Shown: positions 42,044 to 51,245 of the stretch, piece by piece
Layout of the letters: each line of letters starts with the position of its first letter
Numbering within the stretch: the first letter of the stretch is position 1
Source of the DNA: Lawsonibacter celer
GTDB lineage: Bacteria > Bacillota > Clostridia > Oscillospirales > Oscillospiraceae
Reading direction: 5' to 3'
DNA length: 64,000 nucleotides
NCBI RefSeq assembly: GCF_014281125.1
Contig: NZ_JACOEA010000002.1
Coordinates: forward strand, 186,001 to 250,000
Notes under the pieces: model-generated
Told to the model about the DNA's origin: nothing
What the model saw: the letters and a program-made list of their open reading frames with translations, nothing else
Databases searched by the model: none
Position numbers and translations under genes: made by a program

Positions 42044-44485
42044 ATGCACGATTATACCAAGAAGGAGCTCATGGCTCTGATCACCGGCAAGCTGCGCCGC
42101 AACTTCGGCCGGGATGTGGAGGAGGCCACCGGCCTGCACATGTTCAAGGCCTGTGCTCTGGTCCTGCGGGACATTATGTCCGAGCGTCAGATGACCACCG
42201 CCGACCGGGTGACGGAGCACCACCAGCGCCAGATACATTACCTGTCCCTGGAATTCCTCATGGGCCGCTCTCTGATGAAAAACGCTTATAATCTGGGGGT
42301 GCTCAAGCCCCTGACCGAGGCCATTGAGGCGCTGGGCTTCTCCGCCCCCGACCTGTTTGAGGCCGAGCCGGATGCCGGCCTGGGCAATGGCGGCCTGGGC
42401 CGCCTGGCCGCCTGTTATCTGGATTCTATGACCACCCTGGACATCCCCGCCACCGGCTATTCCATCTGCTACGAGCTAGGCATCTTCAAGCAGAAGATTG
42501 TGGACGGCCAGCAGGTGGAGCTGCCCGACAACTGGCTGGGCCTCGGGGACGCCTGGCTCATTCCCAAGATGGATGAGACGGAGGAGGTGCGCTTCGGCGG
42601 CAAAATTGAGGACCAGTGGGACGAAAGCGGCCGCCACAGCGTCCGGCACACCGGGTACACCAGCGTGCTGGCGGTGCCCAAGGACATGGAGATCTCCGGC
42701 TACGCCACTGAGCACGGCAACCTGCTGCGCCTGTGGGACGCCAAGAGCCCCACGCCGGTGGATATGAGCCTGTTCTCCTCCGGCCAGTACCTGAAGGCGG
42801 TGGAGCAGCAGGCCATGGCCGAGGCCATCTCCAAGGTGCTCTACCCCGAGGACAACCACTATGAGGGCAAGTCCCTGCGGCTGAAGCAGCAGTACTTCTT
42901 CGTCTCCGCCACCATCCAGTCCATCGTGCGCAAGCACCGCTCGGAGTACGGCACCCTGCGCAATTTCCACCTGAAGCACGTCATTCAAATCAACGACACC
43001 CACCCCACCCTGGCCATTCCCGAGCTGATGCGGATCTTGCTGGACGAGGAGGGCTACGGCTGGGACGAGGCGTGGTATATCACCACCCACACCGTGGCCT
43101 ACACCAACCACACCGTCATGGCCGAGGCCCTGGAGCGCTGGCCCCAGCAGCTCATTGAGAGTCTGCTGCCCCGCATCTGGCAGATCCTGATTGAGATCTC
43201 CAACCGCTACCAGCGGGAACTGACCGGCTATTTCCACGGTGACTTGTCCAAGGTGGCCCCCATGGCCATTATCTGGGGCGGCGAGGTGCGCATGGCCAAT
43301 CTGTGTGTGTGCGCCTGCTTCAAGGTCAACGGCGTGTCCGCGCTGCACTCGGAGATCCTGAAAAAGGACGTCTTTCACGACGCCTATGTACGCACTCCGG
43401 AGAAGTTTACCAACGTCACCAACGGCATTGACCACCGCCGCTGGCTGGCCCAGTGCAACCCCAGGCTGGATGTGCTCATCCGGGAGTGCACCGGCTCGGA
43501 CGCCTACCTGCTCCAGCCGGAGGCCCTTCAGGGCCTGGAGCGGTACAAGGACGACGCGGGGGTGCTCTCCCGGCTGGGAGCGATCAAGGCCGCCAACAAA
43601 CGCGCTTTTGCCGACTGGGTTGCCCGGGAGAGCGGTGTGCTGCTCAACACCGACGCCATGTTCGACGTACAGGTCAAGCGCCTGCACGAGTATAAGCGCC
43701 AGCTGCTGAACGTGCTGCACATCATCTACCTCTACCAGCGGCTCAAGGACGACCCCCACTTTGACTTTACCCCCCGCACCTATCTCTTCGGTGCCAAGGC
43801 AGCCCCTGGGTACGCGGTGGCCAAGCGCATCATCCGCCTGATCAACTCCGTGGCCGGCATGATCGCCAAAGATCCGGCTTGCAAGGACCGGCTGCAGGTG
43901 GTGTTCCTGGAAAACTACCGTGTGAGCCTGGCGGAGCGGCTGATGCCCGCCAGCGAGCTCTCCGAGCAGATCTCCACCGCGGGCAAGGAGGCCAGCGGCA
44001 CCGGCAACATGAAATTCATGATGAACGGCGCGCTGACCATCGGCACGATGGACGGGGCCAATGTAGAGATGCACCAGGTGCTGGGGGACGAAAACATCTT
44101 CCTCTTCGGCCTGAAGTCCAATGAGGTGGCCGAGCTCAGGCAGAAGGGCTATAAGTCCTATGAGTACTATGTCCATAACCCGGACCTGAAGCGGGTGGTG
44201 GACGCTCTGTCCGGCGGCTTCGGCGACGGGGTGGCCTATGACGACATTGCCCGCCGCCTGCTCTTCGGAGACGGCGGTCCCGCGGACGAATACCTGCTGC
44301 TGGCCGACTTTGAGAGCTACCGGGACGCCCAGGCACGGGCCGGCGCGGCCTATCTGGACCAGGCGCGCTGGAACCGGATGTCTCTCCTGAACATCGCCCG
44401 CTCGGGCATCTTTGCCGCCGACCGCTCCATCCGGGACTATGCCCGGGACATCTGGAACGTGCCGGTGCGGGACCTTTCCCGCTGA
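42044..44485 (+). CDS. glgP: Glycogen phosphorylase
   Basis: An 813-residue GT35 enzyme that releases glucose 1-phosphate from glycogen with phosphate. The N-terminal part HYLSLEFLMGRSLMKN and the GNGGLGRLAACYLDSM motif are typical. The C-terminal half holds KRLHEYKRQLLNVLHI and the PLP site EASGTGNMKFMMNG with the Schiff-base lysine. It is the fifth gene of the glycogen operon but separated from glgA by a terminator. The start at 42044 is preferred; an in-frame start at 41954 would translate through the terminator stem. Confidence 0.97.
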   Translation: MHDYTKKELMALITGKLRRNFGRDVEEATGLHMFKACALVLRDIMSERQMTTADRVTEHHQRQIHYLSLEFLMGRSLMKNAYNLGVLKPLTEAIEALGFSAPDLFEAEPDAGLGNGGLGRLAACYLDSMTTLDIPATGYSICYELGIFKQKIVDGQQVELPDNWLGLGDAWLIPKMDETEEVRFGGKIEDQWDESGRHSVRHTGYTSVLAVPKDMEISGYATEHGNLLRLWDAKSPTPVDMSLFSSGQYLKAVEQQAMAEAISKVLYPEDNHYEGKSLRLKQQYFFVSATIQSIVRKHRSEYGTLRNFHLKHVIQINDTHPTLAIPELMRILLDEEGYGWDEAWYITTHTVAYTNHTVMAEALERWPQQLIESLLPRIWQILIEISNRYQRELTGYFHGDLSKVAPMAIIWGGEVRMANLCVCACFKVNGVSALHSEILKKDVFHDAYVRTPEKFTNVTNGIDHRRWLAQCNPRLDVLIRECTGSDAYLLQPEALQGLERYKDDAGVLSRLGAIKAANKRAFADWVARESGVLLNTDAMFDVQVKRLHEYKRQLLNVLHIIYLYQRLKDDPHFDFTPRTYLFGAKAAPGYAVAKRIIRLINSVAGMIAKDPACKDRLQVVFLENYRVSLAERLMPASELSEQISTAGKEASGTGNMKFMMNGALTIGTMDGANVEMHQVLGDENIFLFGLKSNEVAELRQKGYKSYEYYVHNPDLKRVVDALSGGFGDGVAYDDIARRLLFGDGGPADEYLLLADFESYRDAQARAGAAYLDQARWNRMSLLNIARSGIFAADRSIRDYARDIWNVPVRDLSR

Positions 44486-44507
44486 CGCGCTTCCCCGGAA
44501 CGATGAA

Positions 44508-44557
44508 AAAGCGGGGCCAGGCTTACGCCTGGCCCCGCTTTCTGTTTTGTTTTTTTC
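44508..44557 (+). terminator. Glycogen operon terminator
   Basis: AAAGCGGGGCCAGGC/GCCTGGCCCCGCTTT with a TTAC loop, followed by CTGTTTTGTTTTTTTC. Confidence 0.92.
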
Positions 44558-44558
44558 T

Positions 44559-45743
44559 TCACTTGATCAGGTCGGCCACGCTCCTGGCGTAGCCGGCCAT
44601 GGCCTCCAGGTCCTCCGTCGTGGGGGTGAAGAGCACCTTGAAGGGCGTCTCCGGCGCGGCAAAGCGCAGCTGCTGAAGCCGGGTATGGAGCATTCCGGGA
44701 GCTTCTCCGCTCCAGCCGTATGCGCCGAACGCACCGGCGGCGCGCCCCTTGGTATTGACTGCGTCCAGGCAGGCGAGCACGTCCCATACCGCCTTGGGCG
44801 CGTCCTTATTGATGGTGGGCGCGCCCACCAGGAGCACGTCGGCCTCGTTTGCGGCGTCGGCGCAGGCGCTCAGCGACTGCTTGGTCACATCCGCCGTGGT
44901 GACGGAAAAGCCCTCAGCCTCCAGCGCCTTGGCCGCCGCAGCGGCCAGGGCCGCGGTGCAGCCGTAGGCGGAGGCGTACACCACAAAGGCGGATTTTTTC
45001 TCCTTGGACTTGGGCGTGCTCCAGGTCCGGTACAGCTCCTTTGCCCGCTCCAGCGTGCCGCTCAGGCAGGGGCCGTGGCTGGGGCACACCAGCCGGGCGT
45101 CGGCGGGCATCTTGTCCAGGCCGGCCAGCACAAAGGGCTTGAAGGGCCCAAAGATGCCCTGGTAATAGTAGGCAAACTCCCCCTCGTAGGCCGCCTGGTC
45201 GTGGATGTTTTCATCCAGCATGGTGGGCTCGCAGAAGTGGCAGCCCAGGAAATCACAGGTAAACAGGGTCTTGTCCGCCGGGTCCCAAGTGAACATGGAG
45301 TCCGCCCAGTGGAGCAGCGGGGCCGGGATAAACTCCAGCGTCCTGCCGCCCAGGTCCAGCTTGTCCCCCGCCTTGACCACCCGGCAGGGCAGGGTGCGGT
45401 TGGTAATATCCTCCAGGTGCTTTTTCCCCGCCGCGGTGCAGAAAATTTCCAGCCCGGGGCATTGGTCCAGCAGGCGCGCCACGCTGCCGGAATGGTCGGG
45501 CTCGTTGTGGTTCATGATCAGATAGTCCACCTGCTCCAGGGGCAGCACCTGGCGGATATTCTGCTCATACTCCTCAAAATAATCGGCGTGTACCGTCTCA
45601 ATGAGGACGTTCTTCTCCCCGGTGAGAAGATAGGCGTTATAGGAGGTGCCGTATTTGGCCTCCATCACAATGTCAAATACCCGCAGGGAGGGGTTGAGCA
45701 CTCCCACGGACCAGATCCCTTCTCTGAGTTGGATCGCACTCAT
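44559..45743 (-). CDS. fprA: FprA-family flavodiiron protein
   Basis: A 394-residue A-type flavoprotein that reduces O2 (or NO) to water in anaerobes. The N-terminal metallo-beta-lactamase-like domain (about 1-245) carries the di-iron ligands in MNHNEPDHSGSV, plus HWADSMFTWD and CDFLGCHFC. The C-terminal flavodoxin domain (about 255-394) binds FMN (VVYASAYGCTAALA; LVGAPTINKD). The start at 45743 is preferred; upstream in-frame residues lie in the promoter leader. It has a perfect TTGACA/TATACT promoter. Monocistronic and probably an oxygen-defence enzyme for the Fe-S-rich metabolism here. Confidence 0.95.
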   Translation of the reverse strand: MSAIQLREGIWSVGVLNPSLRVFDIVMEAKYGTSYNAYLLTGEKNVLIETVHADYFEEYEQNIRQVLPLEQVDYLIMNHNEPDHSGSVARLLDQCPGLEIFCTAAGKKHLEDITNRTLPCRVVKAGDKLDLGGRTLEFIPAPLLHWADSMFTWDPADKTLFTCDFLGCHFCEPTMLDENIHDQAAYEGEFAYYYQGIFGPFKPFVLAGLDKMPADARLVCPSHGPCLSGTLERAKELYRTWSTPKSKEKKSAFVVYASAYGCTAALAAAAAKALEAEGFSVTTADVTKQSLSACADAANEADVLLVGAPTINKDAPKAVWDVLACLDAVNTKGRAAGAFGAYGWSGEAPGMLHTRLQQLRFAAPETPFKVLFTPTTEDLEAMAGYARSVADLIK

Positions 45744-45790
45744 TCCGTTTCGCTTCCTTTCTCTTGACTTGGCTCGTTCTGTCGGCTCGT

Positions 45791-45819
45791 AGTATATTAT
45801 CACTTTTGCCGAATGTCAA
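45791..45819 (-). promoter_or_regulatory. fprA promoter
   Basis: Minus strand TTGACA, 17-base spacer, TATACT; start near 45784. Confidence 0.8.
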
Positions 45820-45951
45820 GGTTTCATCTGCCCCGTTCCGGATATCACCCCCTCCGAACAAAAACACACCCTGTGTGTCAAAAGCCGTTGAAATATACTA
45901 TACTATGACACAAAGCACTGTCGTTTGCCGGGGGGACTGTACGATGTCTGA

Positions 45952-46250
45952 ATGAGCGCATCGCCCATTCAAATCGCCATCTGCGACGATGAGCCGCAGG
46001 CACGGACCCAGATCGACTCTATGACCAGAGAGATTCTGAGCGCCGAGGGCGTTTCCTTGCTGACGCAAAAGGAAATTCTTCTTCCGGAGAGGCAATTCAT
46101 CTTCTGCCACCGGACGTTCCTGGTGAACCTCTCCTTTGTCCAGTCTATCCGGTACTGCGAGCTGACGCTGAACCCGGGCAGACGCCCCCCATCAGCAAAT
46201 ACCGCCAGGCCGAGATCAAGGAAAAATTCTTAGCCTACTTAAGAGGCTGA
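45952..46250 (+). pseudogene. Decayed LytTR-family response regulator
   Basis: The frame opens MSASPIQIAICDDEPQART, the first strand and acidic pocket of a receiver domain. After about 36 residues it jumps to LLPERQFIFCHRTFLVNLSF, the C-terminal half of a LytTR DNA-binding domain. Some 150 residues, including the phospho-acceptor aspartate and the linker, are missing. Near 46184, at a run of six C bases, the frame shifts; the shifted frame gives the usual LytTR end PISKYRQAEIKEKFLAYL and stops at 46250. An internal deletion plus a frameshift make this a pseudogene. Confidence 0.78.
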
Positions 46251-46560
46251 TCCAATAAAATGGCCAGGGTAATGCGGCAGGAATCGGAGCGCTCCTCTAT
46301 TTCCAGTAAGTCCCCGTGGAACTTTATGATTCGCTGAATGATCTTTATCCCCAAACCGTGCTTCGGCACGATTTTTTTGCCGGCCCCTCCATCCACTCCC
46401 GTGTGGCGGAATTCTCACAGGTGAAGGCAAAAAATCCGCTCTTCAGATGCATGTCAAGCCGGATGAAGGGCCACTCCATCCCTGCGGCGGCGGCCGCAAT
46501 TCTGATGCGCTTCATCCAAACGCTGGCGTAAGGTACAAAAAGCAGCGTCTCCGGACCCAT
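46235..46560 (-). pseudogene. Decayed GHKL sensor kinase (AgrC/LytS-like), 3' fragment
   Basis: Read on the minus strand, WMKRIRIAAAAAGMEWPFIRLDMHLKSGFF is the N-box region of a GHKL kinase (where N is expected it has K/R). CENSATREWMEGPAKK follows. A frameshift in an A7 run near 46371 breaks the frame, after which KHGLGIKIIQRIIKFHGDLL (the G2 box) and ITLAILLDQPLK end at 46235. No membrane or sensing part remains. It converges on the LytTR fragment, overlapping its tail by about 15 bases, whereas intact pairs are normally encoded in the same direction. Confidence 0.72.
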
Positions 46561-46599
46561 ATACCCTTGGGCGGCTGGTTCCGGGGGCGCTGCTTTCTA

Positions 46600-46628
46600 T
46601 TGACTTTCCACGCCCCGAACGATACAAT
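46600..46628 (+). promoter_or_regulatory. Promoter of the cysteine desulfurase gene
   Basis: TTGACT, 17-base spacer, TACAAT; start near 46635, about 28 bases before the ATG. Confidence 0.75.
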
Positions 46629-46662
46629 GATTTCTAATCTGTTTTAAAAAGGAGTGAGCCCT

Positions 46663-47787
46663 ATGTCCGCCTATCTGGACCATGCCGCCACCACGCCGGT
46701 GTGCCCTCAGGCGGCCCAGGCCGCCTTTCAGGTCATGACGGAGGAGTTCGGCAACCCCTCCGCCCAATATGCCCCCGGGCGCGAGGCCGCTGGCCGGCTC
46801 AGGGAGCGGCGCGCCGCCGTGGCCGCCGCCCTGGGCTGCGCCCCGGAGGAGCTGTACTTCACCTCCTGCGGCACCGAGGGGGACAACTGGTCCATCCGCG
46901 CGGCGGTACAGCACGGCAGGCGGGTGGGCAGGCACATCATCACCACCGCCATTGAGCACTCCGCCGTGCTGGAGACCTGCAAGGCCCTGGCCGCCCAGGG
47001 GTATGAGGTCACCTATCTCAAGCCGGACCGGAGGGGCCATGTCTCCATCGCGGACCTGGAGGCCGCCCTGCGGCCGGACACCGTGCTGGTGAGCATGATG
47101 CTGGTGAACAATGAGCTGGGCACCCTTCAGCCGGTGCGCCAGGCCGGGGAGCTGCTCCGCCGGACCGGCTCCGCCGCCCTGCTCCACACCGACGCGGTGC
47201 AGGCCTTTTTGAAGGTTCCCTTCACCCCGGCTCAGCTGGGGGTGGACCTGCTCACCGTCAGCGGCCACAAGATCGGCGCGCCCAAGGGCGTGGGCGCCCA
47301 GTACATCCGCGCTGGGCTGAAGCTTTCCCCCCTGCTGTACGGCGGCGGGCAGGAAAATGCCCTGCGCTCCGGTACTGAGGCTACCGCCCAGATCGCGGCG
47401 CTGGCCGCCGCCTGTCAGGCCTGGCAGGCCGACTTTCCCCAGCGCATGGCTCAGATCAGGGATTACGCTCTGACGGCCCTCTCCTCCGTGCCCGGCCTGG
47501 AGATCGTCTCCCCCGGGGACGCCCCCCACATCTGCGCTATCTCCCTGCCCGGCTACCCCAGCGAGATGCTGGTGCGGGAGCTGAGCGACCGGGGCGTTTG
47601 GGTCTCCTCCGGCTCGGCCTGTCACAAGGGCAGGCCCAGCCATGTGTTCGCCGCCCTGGGCCTGCCCAAGCGCACCCTGATGGGGGTGCTGCGGGTCTCC
47701 TTCGCCCCATCCACCACCCCCGGGGAGATCGACGCCCTGCGGGAGAGTCTGGTGGAAATCACGAAAAGCCGAATTGCCATGAGGTAA
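46663..47787 (+). CDS. Cysteine desulfurase (NifS/IscS-like)
   Basis: A 374-residue class V PLP enzyme that takes sulfur from cysteine for Fe-S clusters or thiolated nucleosides. It begins YLDHAATTPVCPQAAQAAFQ. K203 in TVSGHKIGAPKG forms the Schiff base, and the sulfur-carrying cysteine is C320 in SSGSACHKGRPS. The short active-site loop and absence of iscU or thiI nearby leave the exact role open. The start at 46663 follows AAGGAG. It ends three bases before the MATE gene, so the two are probably co-transcribed. Confidence 0.93.
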   Translation: MSAYLDHAATTPVCPQAAQAAFQVMTEEFGNPSAQYAPGREAAGRLRERRAAVAAALGCAPEELYFTSCGTEGDNWSIRAAVQHGRRVGRHIITTAIEHSAVLETCKALAAQGYEVTYLKPDRRGHVSIADLEAALRPDTVLVSMMLVNNELGTLQPVRQAGELLRRTGSAALLHTDAVQAFLKVPFTPAQLGVDLLTVSGHKIGAPKGVGAQYIRAGLKLSPLLYGGGQENALRSGTEATAQIAALAAACQAWQADFPQRMAQIRDYALTALSSVPGLEIVSPGDAPHICAISLPGYPSEMLVRELSDRGVWVSSGSACHKGRPSHVFAALGLPKRTLMGVLRVSFAPSTTPGEIDALRESLVEITKSRIAMR

Positions 47788-47790
47788 CCT

Positions 47791-49179
47791 ATGTTTTCTT
47801 ATATGAGGCAGGGGCCGGCCTTCTATCGGGAGGTAGTAGTCCTAGCCATCCCCATTGTGCTGCAGAATCTGATTACCAACTCCCTCGGCCTGCTGGACAC
47901 CTTTATGGTGGGCATGCTGGGTGAACTGCCCATGGCGGCAGTCACCCTGGCCAACATCCCCATATTTGTCATTCTCCTGCTGATCTTCGGCCTGCAGAGC
48001 GGCGGGTCGGTGCTCATCGCCCAATTCTGGGGCAAGGGGGATGCCGACTCCATCAACCGTGTTATGGGGATCGGGGTCTATGTGGCCGGGTCCATCAGCG
48101 TGTGCTTTGCCCTGGTGATGTTCTTTTTCCCCCAGCCGTTCATGGGCCTCTTCTCCAACAACGCCGAGATTGTGGCCCTTGCCGCCGAATATGCCCGGAT
48201 TGTGGGCTTCTCCTACATCTTCAACAGCATCACCTCAGTCTATATCGGTGCCCACCGGTCCATGGAAAATCCCAAGCTGGGACTGGGCATCCTCAGCGTG
48301 TCCATGGTCAGCAATACCTTTTTGAACTGGGTGCTCATTTTCGGCAAGCTGGGCGCCCCCCGGCTGGGCGTGGTGGGGGCCGCGGCGGCCACCCTGATCT
48401 CCCGGATCATTGAATTTGCGGTCATGCTCCTCCACGCGCGCTTCAGCCGCCGCTTCCGCCTTCGGCTCGCCCTGCTGCTGCGCCCCGGACGGGCCCTGCT
48501 GAAAAGCTACGCCCGCTTCGCCACCCCTGTGGTACTCAACGAGACCCTCTGGGGCCTGGGCTCCTCCCTCTACCCCACCATTATGGGCTATATGGCGGAG
48601 AGCACGCCCATTCTGGCCGCCTACGCTATCTCGGGCAATATTGAAAAGGTGTGCACCGTGGTGGTCTTTGCCCTGGCGGGCACCGCCTCCATTCTCATCG
48701 GCCGTGAGATCGGGGCCGGGCGGAAGGAGCGGGTGTACGATCTGGGCCGGGCCCTCAATACCCTCTCCCTGCTGGCAGGGCTTGTGGTGGGCGCGCTTAT
48801 GGTCGCTGTCACGCTTCTGGCAGCCGCCCCCTTCCTCTATCCGCTCTTCGGCCTGTCTTCCCGGGCGGCCGAGATTGCCACCATGATGCAGATCGTGGTC
48901 TTTTCCACCCTGTTTATCCGTGCCTTCAACACCACCAACATCGTGGGCGTGCTCCGGGGCGGCGGTGACGTGCGGGCCGCCTCGGTCATTGACGTGCTCC
49001 CCCTCTGGGCCGCCGCCCTCCCCCTGGCCGCCATCGCCGGGCTGGTGTTCCGGCTGGACATCCTGTGGGTCTATCTGTGCACCGTGGTGGAAAACCTTGT
49101 AAAGTTTCTCCTGGGGATGCTGCGCTTCCGCTCCGGCGTGTGGATCCACGACGTCACCATCACCCGCGCTGCCGACTGA
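47791..49179 (+). CDS. MATE-family efflux transporter
   Basis: A 462-residue membrane protein with about twelve helices in two repeated halves. It starts REVVVLAIPIVLQNLITNSLGLLDTFMVG, the typical first helices of MATE exporters, and the second half mirrors it (SYARFATPVVLNETLWGLG). Other helices include AVTLANIPIFVILLLIFGLQSG and PLWAAALPLAAIAGLVF. MATE proteins export cationic drugs or metabolites with Na+ or H+. It follows the desulfurase gene by three bases. Its substrate is unknown, and the coupling with a desulfurase is probably incidental. Confidence 0.93.
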   Translation: MFSYMRQGPAFYREVVVLAIPIVLQNLITNSLGLLDTFMVGMLGELPMAAVTLANIPIFVILLLIFGLQSGGSVLIAQFWGKGDADSINRVMGIGVYVAGSISVCFALVMFFFPQPFMGLFSNNAEIVALAAEYARIVGFSYIFNSITSVYIGAHRSMENPKLGLGILSVSMVSNTFLNWVLIFGKLGAPRLGVVGAAAATLISRIIEFAVMLLHARFSRRFRLRLALLLRPGRALLKSYARFATPVVLNETLWGLGSSLYPTIMGYMAESTPILAAYAISGNIEKVCTVVVFALAGTASILIGREIGAGRKERVYDLGRALNTLSLLAGLVVGALMVAVTLLAAAPFLYPLFGLSSRAAEIATMMQIVVFSTLFIRAFNTTNIVGVLRGGGDVRAASVIDVLPLWAAALPLAAIAGLVFRLDILWVYLCTVVENLVKFLLGMLRFRSGVWIHDVTITRAAD

Positions 49180-49206
49180 GGCCTCGTAGCCTTCTGCGGA
49201 TTAGCA

Positions 49207-49255
49207 GACAGACCCGCGCTGTGTGAAACACAGCGCGGGTCTGTCTCTTTATTTT
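49207..49255 (+). terminator. Terminator of the desulfurase-MATE operon
   Basis: GACAGACCCGCGCTGTG with its complement around TGAAA, followed by TCTTTATTTTC. Confidence 0.9.
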
Positions 49256-49284
49256 CGTTCATCATTTATTTACAACCGCACCTA

Positions 49285-49313
49285 TTGACTTTTCTTCCGG
49301 ACAGTGGTACATT
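49285..49313 (+). promoter_or_regulatory. Heat-shock operon promoter
   Basis: TTGACT, 17-base spacer, TACATT; start near 49320, inside the CIRCE element. Confidence 0.8.
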
Positions 49314-49317
49314 TACT

Positions 49318-49344
49318 TTAGCACTCAGAGAGTTTGAGTGCTAA
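49318..49344 (+). promoter_or_regulatory. CIRCE operator
   Basis: TTAGCACTC-N9-GAGTGCTAA, a perfect CIRCE inverted repeat. HrcA encoded just downstream binds it and represses the operon until heat shock. Confidence 0.97.
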
Positions 49345-49365
49345 ATTCTAAGGAGGACGATGAAC

Positions 49366-50418
49366 ATGGAGCTCAGCGAACGCAAACGCCGGATTCTCCG
49401 TGCCATCATCGACAGCTATATTCAGTCCGCCGAGCCGGTTGGTTCCAAGGCCATTGCCTCAGCCATCGGCATGGAGGTCTCCTCCGCCACCATCCGCAAT
49501 GATATGGCGGACCTGGAGGCCATGGGCCTGCTGGAAAAGCCCCACACCTCCGCCGGCCGTATCCCCTCTCCCCAGGGCTACCGGCTGTATGTCAACGAGC
49601 TGATGGAGGAGCACCGCCTCTCCCTGCAGGAGACCCAGCGCATCAATGAGGCACTCAACCTGAAAATGCGGGAGCTGGACCGGGTGATCTCCGAGGCCGG
49701 GCGTGTGGTCTCTCAGCTGACCAATTATCCCTCCTTTGCCCTCTCCGCCGGCTCCAGCCGCACCACCATCCGCCGCTTCGACCTGCTGATGGTGGAGCGC
49801 AACGCTTTCATCATCGTGGTGATGACGGACACCAACATGGTGCGCAACCGGCTCATTCGCCTGCCCTCAGACCTGACCGAGGCGCAGCTGCAGATGCTCA
49901 ACACCCTGCTCAACACCACCTTCACCGGCCTGACGCTGGAGGAAATCACCCCCGAGCTGATGCGGGTGGCCCAGCACGCCGCCGGGGAGGCCTACGGTCT
50001 CATCAGTCTGGTGGTGTCCTTTGCCATTGAAGTACTGGAGAGCCTGGAGCAGCGCACCGTGCACACGGCCGGGCTGGCCCACCTGCTGGAGCTGCCGGAA
50101 TACCGCAGCCTGGACCGGGCGCAGCCCCTGATGAGCTATCTCTCCGAGGAGAGCGACCCCACCCGTTTCCCCGTCCCCAAGGACGAGGCGTCCCGCATCC
50201 TCATCGGTCCGGAAAATGTGGCCGCGGCGCTGCAGGACACCAGCGTGGTCATGGCCAGCTACGACATCGGCGAGGGCATGCGGGGCGTGATCGGAGTGAT
50301 CGGTCCCACCCGTATGGACTACGCAAAAATCACCGCCCGTCTGTCCTATCTGGCCGACGGGCTGAGCAAGCTCTTTGGGCAGGGCGAGCTGCCCGGCAAG
50401 GATGATGAAAAGCAATAG
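49366..50418 (+). CDS. hrcA: Heat-inducible transcription repressor HrcA
   Basis: A 350-residue repressor. A winged helix (1-75; ERKRRILRAIIDSYIQSAEPVGSKAIA, then SSATIRNDMADLEAMGLLEKPHTSAGRIPS) is followed by a GAF-like and dimerisation domain ending IGVIGPTRMDYAKITARLSYL. It binds CIRCE elements such as that at 49318 and is itself stabilised by GroEL. The second ATG (49366) is chosen because AGGAGG lies nine bases upstream; the ATG at 49360 would be too close. First gene of hrcA-grpE-dnaK-dnaJ. Confidence 0.97.
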   Translation: MELSERKRRILRAIIDSYIQSAEPVGSKAIASAIGMEVSSATIRNDMADLEAMGLLEKPHTSAGRIPSPQGYRLYVNELMEEHRLSLQETQRINEALNLKMRELDRVISEAGRVVSQLTNYPSFALSAGSSRTTIRRFDLLMVERNAFIIVVMTDTNMVRNRLIRLPSDLTEAQLQMLNTLLNTTFTGLTLEEITPELMRVAQHAAGEAYGLISLVVSFAIEVLESLEQRTVHTAGLAHLLELPEYRSLDRAQPLMSYLSEESDPTRFPVPKDEASRILIGPENVAAALQDTSVVMASYDIGEGMRGVIGVIGPTRMDYAKITARLSYLADGLSKLFGQGELPGKDDEKQ

Positions 50419-50434
50419 GAGGTAATCCGTTCTC

Positions 50435-50986
50435 ATGAGTAAAGAGAAAGAAAAGCAGACCGTAAATCCTGAAGAAGAGCCGCGCGCGGCTGAAACTGAG
50501 GGCGTCCAGCCCGAGGCTGCAGCCGAGGATACCGGAGATCCCATTCTGGCGGAGCTGGAGACCCTGAAAAACAATCTGGCCGAGCAGGAGGACAAATTTC
50601 TCCGGCTGGCCGCCGAGTATGACAACTACCGCCGCCGCAGCCAGAAAGAGAAGGAATCCGCTTGGGCGGACTCCAAGGCGGAGACCGCGCTGGCCTTCCT
50701 TCCGGTGTATGACAATCTGGAGCGGGCCCTTAAGCAGGAGACCGCGGACGAGGCCTATAAAAAGGGCGTGGAGATGACCATGACCCAGCTCAAGGATGTC
50801 CTGACCAAGCTGGGCATTGAAGAGATCCCAGCCCTGGGCGAGGCCTTTGATCCCAATTTTCACAACGCTGTGATGCATGTGGAGGATGAAAATGTGGGAG
50901 ATAATACGATTGTAGAGGTCTTTCAGGCCGGCTTCAAGACGGGCGACAAGGTAATCCGCTTCGCCATGGTAAAGGTGGCCAATTAG
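50435..50986 (+). CDS. grpE: Nucleotide exchange factor GrpE
   Basis: A 183-residue co-chaperone that exchanges ADP for ATP on DnaK. The N-terminal 45 residues are acidic and probably disordered. A long helix (LETLKNNLAEQEDKFLRLAAEYDNYRRRS) mediates dimerisation. The C-terminal beta domain ends HNAVMHVEDENVGDNTIVEVFQAGF...VIRFAMVKVAN, the family signature. AGGAGG lies nine bases before the ATG. It follows hrcA by 16 bases, but 259 bases of hairpin-rich sequence separate it from dnaK. Confidence 0.97.
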   Translation: MSKEKEKQTVNPEEEPRAAETEGVQPEAAAEDTGDPILAELETLKNNLAEQEDKFLRLAAEYDNYRRRSQKEKESAWADSKAETALAFLPVYDNLERALKQETADEAYKKGVEMTMTQLKDVLTKLGIEEIPALGEAFDPNFHNAVMHVEDENVGDNTIVEVFQAGFKTGDKVIRFAMVKVAN

Positions 50987-50989
50987 CCC

Positions 50990-51198
50990 GAAGCGCACAG
51001 GCGTGCGGAGCAGCGGGCTAAGACGCGCAGCGCAGGGGACAAACCGAAGGAGGGCCGGGACGGCCCGGATGTTTGTACCCGTAGTTGGAGCGGCTTAGAA
51101 CCGCGTCGCGCAGCCGCCGCAGCGTGACACAGAAGCGCGCAGGCCCGCATCAGCGAAAGACAGGCCGCCCTGCATTGGGTATGCAAGTACATACCCAA
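50990..51198. repeat. Hairpin-rich insert-like element between grpE and dnaK
   Basis: Nested inverted repeats: GGGACAAAC/GTTTGTACCC around GGGCC/GGCCC (51036-51080), GC-rich CGCGCAG/GCCGCAGCG words on both sides, and a separate TTGGGTATG/CATACCCAA hairpin at 51175-51198. No reading frame of interest is present. It resembles a dispersed palindromic element and interrupts an otherwise compact heat-shock operon. Confidence 0.6.
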
Positions 51199-51245
51199 GC
51201 TTGATTTTATAAAAAACAATTTCTATATATTGGAGGAACTGAACT

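Noticed and set aside
42476..44176. A 566-codon minus-strand frame opposite glgP
   Set aside because: Same shadow effect; no ribosome site and no recognisable domain.
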